The notes under the pieces were generated by a model. The model saw only the letters and a list, made by a program, of their open reading frames with translations. It was not told the origin of the DNA and did not search any database. From NCBI GenBank assembly GCA_002708905.1, contig PAPM01000002.1, positions 110,593 through 174,592 on the forward strand: 64,000 nucleotides of DNA, in the 5' to 3' direction. The position numbers and the translations under genes are program-made. Of this stretch, positions 17,914 to 25,046 are shown piece by piece. Source of the stretch: Pseudomonadales bacterium (GTDB taxonomy: Bacteria > Pseudomonadota > Gammaproteobacteria > Pseudomonadales > Ketobacteraceae). Each line of letters starts with the position of its first letter. Positions within the stretch are counted from its first letter, which is position 1.

Positions 17914-19995
17914 ATGCACCCGATTCCGGAATTCAAGAACCTGGTTGAAATGGCTACCTATCGAGCCAATACCCAACCACACACCACCTATGTGAACTTC
18001 ATTAAGGACAACGGCGCCTGCGACGATACCAGTACCTTTCTATCGCTGCATGAAGATGCACAGCGAATCGCCGCCTACCTGCAGGCAAAAGGCTTAAAAG
18101 GGCGGAACGTTTTATTGCTGTTCCCCTCCGGTATTGATTACGTCCGTACCTTTTTTGGCTGTCTTTATGCGGGGGCTACCCCGGTGCCAGCCTATCCCCC
18201 CATGGGCGCCAAAGATTTAACCCGTCTGCAGAACATTGCTAACGATTGTAATGCCGGTGCCATACTTTCCAATCAGGTCCTGGCACCCACCATTGAAAAC
18301 TGGACGAGCAATTTAGGTCATCACAATTCAGTGCCATCCCTGGCGGTGGAAGATATGCTCGCGGGAAACCTTGATGCAGGGTTTGAACCTTATCAAGCCG
18401 ATCCCAACGAACTCGCCTTTTTACAGTACACATCCGGTTCGACCGGACATCCCAAAGGGGTTGAAATCACCCACGGCAACCTGCTGGCCAACTTTCAACA
18501 AATTGAACATGGCTTTCTGCATGGTAATGAACAACTGTCAGAGATAGACCAATTACGGCTGGTGATATGGTTGCCGCCTTTCCACGACATGGGATTAATT
18601 GGCGGCGTACTCACACCGGTTTACATTGGGGCTCAGGTCTCCTTGATGGCTCCACTCACGTTTTTGAAACGTCCCATGGTTTGGTTGAAAACCATTGCCG
18701 AACAAAAAGCCCATGTCAGCGGTGGCCCTAATTTTGGTTATCAATACTGCGTACAAAAGATATCAGAAGACCAGGCAGAACAATTGGATCTCTCCAATTG
18801 GCATATCGCCTTCAATGGCGCCGAACCTATCCAGGCGCAAGCCTTACACAATTTCGCTGAACGCTTCAAAACCAGTGGTTTCAAATCCAGTGCGTTCCTG
18901 CCGTGCTATGGATTAGCCGAAGCCAGCTTGTTCGTTGCCGGCTCACCATCAGGAAGAGGCGCACACACCCTTAACGCCGATTTATCCCAACTGGCACAAG
19001 GGCGCTACAAAAATACAGATAACGTAAGCGGAAACAACACGCTGGTGAGCTCCGGCACCTTTGCCCTGGATACGGATGTCCGAATTGTAAACCCACAAAC
19101 GTTGCACCTCTGCAAAGAAGGCGAAGTGGGTGAAATCTGGATCAACAGCCCATCGGTCGCCCGTGGCTATTGGAATAAACCACAGTTTTCCAAGAGCGTT
19201 TTCCAGGCCACCATCAAGGGCGATGCAAACAGGAAAGCGTTCCTGCGCAGTGGTGACCTGGGCTTTGTTCAAGATGGCGAGCTATACGTAACCGGCCGCA
19301 TCAAAGAGATGATCATCATCGCCGGTCGCAACCATTACCCTCAAGATATTGAACAAACCCTGCAATCGGCTAATCCAAGCTTCAAAGGCGGTGGCGGCGC
19401 GGCATTTTCAATAACCCGCGAGGGTGAAGAAGAGCTGGTGATAATGCAGGAAATTAGTCGAGCAGCGGGCAATCAGGCCGATTATAAAATGCTGGCTGCC
19501 GAGGGAGTGAAAGCCATTTCATCACGTCATGGCATTACGCCCCATGCCTTGGTGCTGGTGTCCGGTAGCACCATTCCCAAAACATCCAGTGGCAAAATAC
19601 AGCGTGCAGCCGCCAAACAACACTATCAAGAAGGCAATGTGGTGCCGGTTTATGTTTGGCAAGCCAACAAACCATCTACTAAACCAGCAACCACCGAAAC
19701 AGAGCTGGATAACGAATTCGTAGACGATTGGTATTCAGAGCTGCATAGAGAGGTGCAACATTGGGTTGCCGACAAGTTGGATATAGAAAACCACCATATT
19801 GATCTGGATGTTACCTTTTCCGACCTGGGTGTGAATTCGATAGAGACGGTTGAGCTGGTTGATCGCCTACAGGATCGAATCGGCCGCGTCATACCTGCCA
19901 CCGAATTGCTGCGATACCCGACAGTGAAAGCGTTAATATCGCACTTTGCAGAAGAGCTGGAACAGAAAGAACTGGCTTTGCGTGAAGAAGCTTAA
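17914..19995 (+). CDS. Fatty acyl-AMP ligase with fused acyl carrier domain
   Basis: A 693-residue FAAL-type adenylating enzyme. The ATP-binding motif YTSGSTGHPKG is at 172-182, followed by LPPFHDMGLIGG, NGAEPI, the adenylate motif YGLAEASLF, SGDLGFVQDGELYVTGR and the catalytic-lysine region KTSSGKIQR near 580. The C-terminus carries a carrier domain with DLGVNSIETVEL, where Ser642 should take phosphopantetheine (the usual motif is DSL; here NSI). FAALs activate fatty acids as acyl-adenylates and pass them to a carrier protein rather than CoA, usually for polyketide, lipopeptide or lipid synthesis. No polyketide or peptide synthetase is nearby, so the acyl acceptor is unknown. The ATG at 17914 has AGGCAG upstream. 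Confidence 0.9.
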   Translation: MHPIPEFKNLVEMATYRANTQPHTTYVNFIKDNGACDDTSTFLSLHEDAQRIAAYLQAKGLKGRNVLLLFPSGIDYVRTFFGCLYAGATPVPAYPPMGAKDLTRLQNIANDCNAGAILSNQVLAPTIENWTSNLGHHNSVPSLAVEDMLAGNLDAGFEPYQADPNELAFLQYTSGSTGHPKGVEITHGNLLANFQQIEHGFLHGNEQLSEIDQLRLVIWLPPFHDMGLIGGVLTPVYIGAQVSLMAPLTFLKRPMVWLKTIAEQKAHVSGGPNFGYQYCVQKISEDQAEQLDLSNWHIAFNGAEPIQAQALHNFAERFKTSGFKSSAFLPCYGLAEASLFVAGSPSGRGAHTLNADLSQLAQGRYKNTDNVSGNNTLVSSGTFALDTDVRIVNPQTLHLCKEGEVGEIWINSPSVARGYWNKPQFSKSVFQATIKGDANRKAFLRSGDLGFVQDGELYVTGRIKEMIIIAGRNHYPQDIEQTLQSANPSFKGGGGAAFSITREGEEELVIMQEISRAAGNQADYKMLAAEGVKAISSRHGITPHALVLVSGSTIPKTSSGKIQRAAAKQHYQEGNVVPVYVWQANKPSTKPATTETELDNEFVDDWYSELHREVQHWVADKLDIENHHIDLDVTFSDLGVNSIETVELVDRLQDRIGRVIPATELLRYPTVKALISHFAEELEQKELALREEA

Positions 19996-19996
19996 G

Positions 19997-20024
19997 GGCC
20001 ACCAACATGCCCTGAATGGTGGCC
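19997..20024 (+). terminator. Hairpin directly after acyl-AMP ligase stop codon
   Basis: GGCCACCA (19997-20004) and TGGTGGCC (20017-20024) are perfect complements around a 12-base loop, starting two bases after the stop codon. No T-run follows, so it is a weak intrinsic terminator candidate or a transcript-end stabilising structure. Confidence 0.45.
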
Positions 20025-20036
20025 GATTCCCAGTCC

Positions 20037-20071
20037 CCCGCCTCATACACCGGCGATGATGTTGCTGTTCA
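20037..20071 (+). repeat. Short displaced copy of an internal segment of the 25047 gene
   Basis: Bases 20037-20052 are identical to 25621-25636 (16 of 16) and 20055-20071 to 25653-25669 (17 of 17), in the same order and orientation. The 16 bases between the blocks at 25637-25652 are replaced here by two. The 25 kb copy lies inside the large lipoprotein gene. This looks like a tiny relic of that gene or a relative, in a non-coding gap. Confidence 0.6.
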
Positions 20072-20244
20072 TAATATAAGCAGTTTTTGTTGGGTTGGGT
20101 GCGCTTGTTCGATCACTACTGAGGTCGGGCTCAGGAGAATGCCCTCCAATCAAGAGTTATTGCATTATCCTCAGGTGCTTATGGATAGGAGCTATAATCT
20201 ATCTAGTGTCTTAACACGAAGCGCCATTTGGAATGCCCCATACG

Positions 20245-21093
20245 ATGAAAACAATATTCAACGTTTTAGATGAACAATCGTTCAGATACGTTTGGCGTTT
20301 AAGCTTGTTGATGGTGTTGATTCTGCTTATTCTTTCCATCTTGTTTGGGAATGTCATTTTTCTGGAACCGTTTTATATTTTTCCCATCACTATTGTGAGT
20401 TGGTATGGATCTAAAAAATCGGGGCTGATTCTGGCGACAGTTTCAACGATATTGTTGCTTTCGATACGGGCAATTGATGCTGAGCTCACTCCTTTGGCTT
20501 TGTTAAGCTACGGCCTCCCTTGTTTGCTTAGCTTTTCCATCCTCGCCATCCTTATCACTAACTTTCGTAATGTACATCGGGTTGAATCCGCAGCTGCCTA
20601 TACGGATACCCTAACACACATCAATAATTCAAGGTGCTTTTATCATGAACTGTCTAATGAGATGGTGCGTTCATTACGATACAAACATAGATTATCACTG
20701 GTTTATCTGGATATTGATAACTTCAAATTAATCAACGATTCACGTGGCCATGGTGAAGGCGATAATTTGCTGATAGCAGTTGCTAAAAGTTTGACTGAAT
20801 CATTAAGAAAAACAGACATTGTTGCCAGGTTAGGGGGTGATGAATTCGCTTGCCTTCTACGGGAAACCGGGCAGGATGAAGCAAAAGCTGCTTTTTCGAA
20901 AGCAACTGATTTGTTGAAGAAACGTATGAAAAGTGGAAGATGGCCGGTCACATTTAGTATCGGATTAGTCACCTTCGAAAAAATGCCGGAAGATACTAAG
21001 GAAGCAATGAGGATAGCAGACGAGCTTATGTACTCAGTTAAAAACTCTGCCAAAGATGATATTTCATATATGGTTTGGAATGGGAATGCTTAA
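20245..21093 (+). CDS. Membrane diguanylate cyclase (GGDEF)
   Basis: A 282-residue cyclic di-GMP synthase. A compact membrane region of about three to four helices (residues 15-110) has the pattern LEPFYIFPITIVSWYGSKKS, common in small membrane cyclases. The GGDEF domain starts at AYTDTLTHINNSRCF and has DIDNFKLINDSRGHGEGD and a canonical GGDEF at 197-201. The I-site is intact (RKTD five residues ahead), so it should be inhibited by its product, unlike the two cyclases at 15300 and 16432. ATG 20245 (GGAA upstream) is preferred over the in-frame ATG at 20233, but the choice is close. It converges on the PTS enzyme I gene at 21118. Confidence 0.88.
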   Translation: MKTIFNVLDEQSFRYVWRLSLLMVLILLILSILFGNVIFLEPFYIFPITIVSWYGSKKSGLILATVSTILLLSIRAIDAELTPLALLSYGLPCLLSFSILAILITNFRNVHRVESAAAYTDTLTHINNSRCFYHELSNEMVRSLRYKHRLSLVYLDIDNFKLINDSRGHGEGDNLLIAVAKSLTESLRKTDIVARLGGDEFACLLRETGQDEAKAAFSKATDLLKKRMKSGRWPVTFSIGLVTFEKMPEDTKEAMRIADELMYSVKNSAKDDISYMVWNGNA

Positions 21094-21117
21094 AAATTGT
21101 TAGCCCCGCCTTCCACA

Positions 21118-22752
21118 TCATCTGGAAATATTCCTGATGGTATCTTTGATAATCGCCACCAAAGGAGCAGCAACACTGAGCGCACTTATGCCACATTGCA
21201 GAAGCCTGTCCGTATGCTCGGGCCGTCCAGCCAACTCGCCACAAACTGATAATGGCATGGTTGGCAGATCGTTATGAACAATCTCAATTAGTCGAAATAT
21301 CACTTCGGAAGCATCATCAAAATAAGGCTCTACTGCTGCATTCTCCCTGTCGGCCGCAAATACATATTGAGTTAAATCGTTGGTGCCGAAACTCATGAAA
21401 TCAACGTAAGGGGCTATGGATCTGGCAGACAAAGCCGCTGCCGGTGTTTCGATCATGGCACCGAGTTTGGGTTCAGCAATGTTAAGTTCACTGCATCGCT
21501 TGGCCAACATATCCCTGACAAACTTAACATCCTCCGGCAAAGTCACCATGGGTACCAGAATCTGAAGATCGTAACTATTATGCAAAGCAAGCAGAGCCGT
21601 AAGTTGAGTATGGAGTATCTCCGGGTACTCACGCATCACGCGGATTCCTCTTCTCCCAAGGGCCGGGTTGCTCTCTGCGAGAAAGCCCATAAATGGCAGT
21701 GGTTTGTCCGAGCCGACATCCAGAAGCCTAACGCAAACCGATTTGGCTTTATAAGGCGCCAGAGTATGATGAATCTCCGCCAGCAGCTCATCGGCACTTG
21801 GAGGAAACGTGCGCCCTATATAAGCCTGCTCCAATCGATAAAGACCAATGCCGTCAGCACCATTTTTCATTGCCTTGTCAGAGTCCTCATGGCAACCAAC
21901 ATTCGCGTTAACCGGGATTCTGGTGCCGCTTCTGGTGATTGCGGCCTTGGATGCATTGGCCAGTGATTCAAGAAGGTGTGCGTTATATCGGTTCTTTTCT
22001 TTCAGAAAAGCCGTGCGCCTTTCCGGGCTGGGGTTTACCGTTACTTCGCTATTCCGAGTATCGATCAGGGCGTATCCCCGGTCAGGTATCACTCTCAGTA
22101 TATTATGAATGCCTGAAATGCAGGGCACTCCCATCTGTCGCGTAAAAAGAGCAGCGTGAGATCCAACTGTGCCGAATTCCAATAACAAAGCCTTGGCTTT
22201 TCTGCTGGCTAAGAAAACGGTATCAGATGGTAATATGCGCCGTGCGACCAATACACAGCCGGATGGAATACTTTCAAATGGGTTTATGGAGACCCCTGCC
22301 AAGGCATTGCGTAAACGTATGGAAATATCACGAATATCTTCGCCTTTTTCTTTAGCAATTACTGACTCCATTAATAAAAACCGATTCTCCCACTTCAAAA
22401 ACACACTTTTAACTGCACTGCTCGCAGAAACCAAGTTGTCAACGATTTCCTTTTTCAACTCGTCTTTTAAGAGTTTATCGCTAAGAATGTCACTGTGGAA
22501 TCCAAATACTTCGGCTAACTTTGCATCTATCTCTTTTTCTACGCGCGTAGCCAATAAGAGTAGGTCTTCTGTAATCTTAGTGGTTGCTTGATCAAGACGA
22601 TTTAACTCATTTTCTGCACTGTATTCTAACGAGTTATCAGGCAAATCAATCGGATCAGATAACCCACGCTGCAAATGAATGGTTCCATCTGCGAGTCCAG
22701 GGGAGACCGACAATCCATGAAGAATTACGGTTTTTGAATGTTTGATGCTCAT
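21118..22752 (-). CDS. PTS enzyme I (phosphoenolpyruvate-protein phosphotransferase)
   Basis: A 544-residue enzyme I that should take phosphate from phosphoenolpyruvate onto a histidine and pass it to HPr. The phospho-His is His199 in GTVGSHAALFTR (E. coli EI has GGRTSHTSIMAR, so the glycines differ). The PEP-binding barrel shows GIGLYRLEQAYIGR, LLDVGSDKPLPF, ALGRRGIRVM, ETPAAAL and FGTNDLTQYVFAADR, and the catalytic Cys in SVCGELAGRP. Length fits EI without the GAF domain of PtsP. The ATG at 22752 has GAGG upstream. No HPr or enzyme II gene is in the window; the sugar importer at 1.1-5.3 kb is an ABC type. A regulatory (nitrogen-type) or partner-at-distance role is possible. Confidence 0.9.
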   Translation of the reverse strand: MSIKHSKTVILHGLSVSPGLADGTIHLQRGLSDPIDLPDNSLEYSAENELNRLDQATTKITEDLLLLATRVEKEIDAKLAEVFGFHSDILSDKLLKDELKKEIVDNLVSASSAVKSVFLKWENRFLLMESVIAKEKGEDIRDISIRLRNALAGVSINPFESIPSGCVLVARRILPSDTVFLASRKAKALLLEFGTVGSHAALFTRQMGVPCISGIHNILRVIPDRGYALIDTRNSEVTVNPSPERRTAFLKEKNRYNAHLLESLANASKAAITRSGTRIPVNANVGCHEDSDKAMKNGADGIGLYRLEQAYIGRTFPPSADELLAEIHHTLAPYKAKSVCVRLLDVGSDKPLPFMGFLAESNPALGRRGIRVMREYPEILHTQLTALLALHNSYDLQILVPMVTLPEDVKFVRDMLAKRCSELNIAEPKLGAMIETPAAALSARSIAPYVDFMSFGTNDLTQYVFAADRENAAVEPYFDDASEVIFRLIEIVHNDLPTMPLSVCGELAGRPEHTDRLLQCGISALSVAAPLVAIIKDTIRNISR

Positions 22753-22827
22753 GATAACCTCAAAAAATGCAGCTGTTCATTCTAGTCAATCGAAAATGAC
22801 TTAAACTAACAACTGCAAGTCATGATG

Positions 22828-23610
22828 TTATATCTGTTCGACGGAAACGAATTGTTGTGTTGGAAAAACCGCTGGGCCAAATTGATTATAGATAGCGACA
22901 TCGGCGGCATCCCGGCCATATCCTATGGATACGTAACCGGCGGTTTTTGATGCCTGCGTTGCGTCAAAAATGTACCAGCGCCCTGATACAAAGGCTTCAA
23001 ACCAGGCATGCAGCTCCATCGGTTCCAATTGATGCAGGTAGCCGACAACCATCCGTGCGGGAATACTTAAGCTTCGGCATAGTGCAATTCCCAGGTGGGC
23101 AAGATCGCGACACACACCAACTCTCTCTCTATTAACTTCGACAGCGGATAATGGCAATATGCTGCTTCCGGGTTGAAAATAAATGGTTGTCCGCAACCAA
23201 TTTTCTATTTCCGCCACTTGATCATAGCCTGGAATCTGATTAGCGGTTATTTCCCTCGCCATATTGTTAAAACGATCCGACTCACAATATCGACTGGGAA
23301 GAAGGTATTTCAAAACATCGTCCGGCAATGTTTGAATGTCAACAAACTCGCCTCCAGCATGCGTGTCGATACTGTCTGCAATCATGATGTTGGCCGACGT
23401 GGATACGGAAAACTGCCCGGAGGGAGCGACGAGCCGTTGACACAGGTTGCCAAAATCATCTGTGAATTCGAATACAGGAACCGTCGGATAAATCAGATAC
23501 TCTTCAGAGGCTACCCATTGTTGACCACCACTCCTGGGACGGAGCATCCATATAAAAGGGGTGGGCGTTTCGATTTCGAAATTCAACTTACAATGGGTTT
23601 TCAACCACAT
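22828..23610 (-). CDS. Transglutaminase-like cysteine protease family protein
   Basis: A 260-residue protein with the papain-like triad of the bacterial transglutaminase-like superfamily: Cys167 in RVGVCRDLAHLGIALCRSL, His201 in ELHAWFEAF and Asp216 in YIFDATQ. The N-terminal 100 residues form the beta-rich region usual in these proteins. There is no signal peptide, so it is probably cytoplasmic. Such proteins act as proteases or amidases; the substrate is unknown. The ATG at 23610 has AGAGG about 10 bases upstream. It follows the NYN gene by 61 bases on the same strand, so the two may be cotranscribed. Confidence 0.85.
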   Translation of the reverse strand: MWLKTHCKLNFEIETPTPFIWMLRPRSGGQQWVASEEYLIYPTVPVFEFTDDFGNLCQRLVAPSGQFSVSTSANIMIADSIDTHAGGEFVDIQTLPDDVLKYLLPSRYCESDRFNNMAREITANQIPGYDQVAEIENWLRTTIYFQPGSSILPLSAVEVNRERVGVCRDLAHLGIALCRSLSIPARMVVGYLHQLEPMELHAWFEAFVSGRWYIFDATQASKTAGYVSIGYGRDAADVAIYNQFGPAVFPTQQFVSVEQI

Positions 23611-23671
23611 GGTTTTGGTACCTCTATATTATCCAAAGATGGGTGGCACCAGCTCCGACGGCATCACCCTG

Positions 23672-24388
23672 CTAACTCTTTTTGCTCTTCCTGCAATCCC
23701 GTACCGAATAAGAGCTGCCCTGGCCGCGCTTTATCTCAAACAAATCGATGGCTTTGAACATGCTGCTGAGATTGGTAAAGCCGTAATTCCGGCAATCAAA
23801 TGATGTTCTGTTGGATATATTGGCACCCACCGCACGTAGATCAGCCCAGCCATCATCGTCTTCCGTTGCTTCAATAGCGTGACGCAGCAGTGCGATCAAT
23901 TTGGTATCGGATTTTATGTTTTTAGGTTTGGAAACGTTCTTTTCTTCTTTCGCATCTGACCGATCCAGGAACAGGAACTTGGAGCAGGCATTAACAAATG
24001 GCATGGGTGTTTTGCGCTCTCCAAAACCCAAGACCACCTTACCTTCGGCGATGGCTCTGGTGACCATTGGTGTAAAGTCGCAATCCGATGAAATGAAACA
24101 CATGACATCAATATCTTTGGTGTACATAATGTCCATCGCATCGATAACCAGTGCGATATCGGAGGCGTTTTTTCCCTTGGTTAAATCATATTGCTGCACC
24201 GGTTGAATGGCATATTCATGGAGCATCTCCTCCCAGGGTCTCAGGGTGGGTGACTTCCAGTTACCATAGGCTTTACGAATGGTAACCACGCCGTACTTGG
24301 CTACTTCACTTAGTACATCCTCGAAACGGCTGGCCGGTGCATTATCAGCGTCAATAAAAAGCGCTATCTTTTGTTTTAACTCATTCAT
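23672..24388 (-). CDS. NYN-domain (PIN-like) protein with OST-HTH/LOTUS domain
   Basis: A 238-residue protein. The N-terminal NYN domain shows FIDADNAPAS with Asp13, then Asp77 (ASDIALVIDAM) and Asp102/Asp104 in ISSDCDFTPM, the acidic residues expected to bind metal in this nuclease fold. Residues about 160-235 (LIALLRHAIEATEDDDGWAD, then FDCRNYGFTNLSSMFKAIDL) form an OST-HTH/LOTUS RNA-binding domain. Family members are typical of bacteria with 1-250-type layout and are inferred RNases or RNA-binding factors. The transglutaminase-like gene follows 61 bases downstream. Confidence 0.9.
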   Translation of the reverse strand: MNELKQKIALFIDADNAPASRFEDVLSEVAKYGVVTIRKAYGNWKSPTLRPWEEMLHEYAIQPVQQYDLTKGKNASDIALVIDAMDIMYTKDIDVMCFISSDCDFTPMVTRAIAEGKVVLGFGERKTPMPFVNACSKFLFLDRSDAKEEKNVSKPKNIKSDTKLIALLRHAIEATEDDDGWADLRAVGANISNRTSFDCRNYGFTNLSSMFKAIDLFEIKRGQGSSYSVRDCRKSKKS

Positions 24389-24511
24389 TATTCTTCAGTA
24401 TTACCTGCTTATAGATTATTTTGTCGTATTCGCTTGAGCTTGTGCGTCAGTGCGCGCATGATGGGATGCAAAGCGGCGCCGACACGGTGGTTGCGATTAA
24501 AGGAAGTTCCT

Positions 24512-24706
24512 ATGCGCAATATTGAATTGACCGTTACTGAATGGCAATCACTTAACGATCTACAGCAAAAGATCAAACAGGAAGTCTCATGCGCACACCG
24601 AGCTAAATTCCTTTTGCTCGGCCTGATAGCCGAAAAAGCAGGCAATTTAGTGGTTACATTCGAAGGGCGGTTACAATTGAGAGAACATGATGGCAAGCCA
24701 TCATGA
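24512..24706 (+). CDS. Small protein, 64 residues, unknown function
   Basis: The ATG at 24512 has AGGAAG five bases upstream, a good ribosome binding site. The product begins MRNIELTVTEWQSLNDLQQK, is mostly charged and probably helical, and lacks a signal peptide. The frame is open upstream to 24434, but without a better start. Its last six bases overlap the end of the convergent small gene at 24701. It resembles short helical DNA- or RNA-associated proteins, but no family was recognised. Confidence 0.55.
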   Translation: MRNIELTVTEWQSLNDLQQKIKQEVSCAHRAKFLLLGLIAEKAGNLVVTFEGRLQLREHDGKPS

Positions 24707-24892
24707 TTGATTCTTGTTCGTCTTTGGATACGTGGATGGCTTCCACGGGTTGCCACTGACGCCATTGGGTATGCTTTGAATCTCACCACCCAGTCTGAGG
24801 AAATCTTCTGTTTGTGACCTGATATTGCTTCTTAGTTCTTCGTGTGAGGGTGAATTCGGCTGATTTTTGGTGCGCTTGGGATTTTTCAACAT
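24701..24892 (-). CDS. Small protein with FL..GGEIQ.I motif, unknown function
   Basis: A 63-residue protein with a strong GAGGAG ribosome binding site six bases before ATG 24892. It begins MLKNPKRTKNQPNSPSHEEL and contains SQTEDFLRLGGEIQSIPNGV, a helix followed by GG and a hydrophobic strand. The pattern FL.(R/A)GG.(V/I)..I recurs in small gammaproteobacterial proteins, including the RNA-polymerase-associated SutA of Pseudomonas, but similarity is confined to that motif and the function is not established. It converges on, and overlaps by six bases, the small gene at 24512. Confidence 0.65.
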   Translation of the reverse strand: MLKNPKRTKNQPNSPSHEELRSNIRSQTEDFLRLGGEIQSIPNGVSGNPWKPSTYPKTNKNQS

Positions 24893-25046
24893 ATCGAACT
24901 CCTCGAAAGCGAGTCCCCAGTGTAGAGCATTACTGAGTAGAAAGCTCTATTTAACTCTTCCAGTTAATCATTCAGTACGTTTATCCCCGACCGAATCGTA
25001 TTTCAACGATCCGGCCGGAGTAAGAACAAACTTTGCCTAATTCAAT

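Noticed and set aside
17595..17948. 117-codon frame before the acyl-AMP ligase
   Set aside because: No ribosome binding site, overlaps both flanking genes and has no protein-like pattern.
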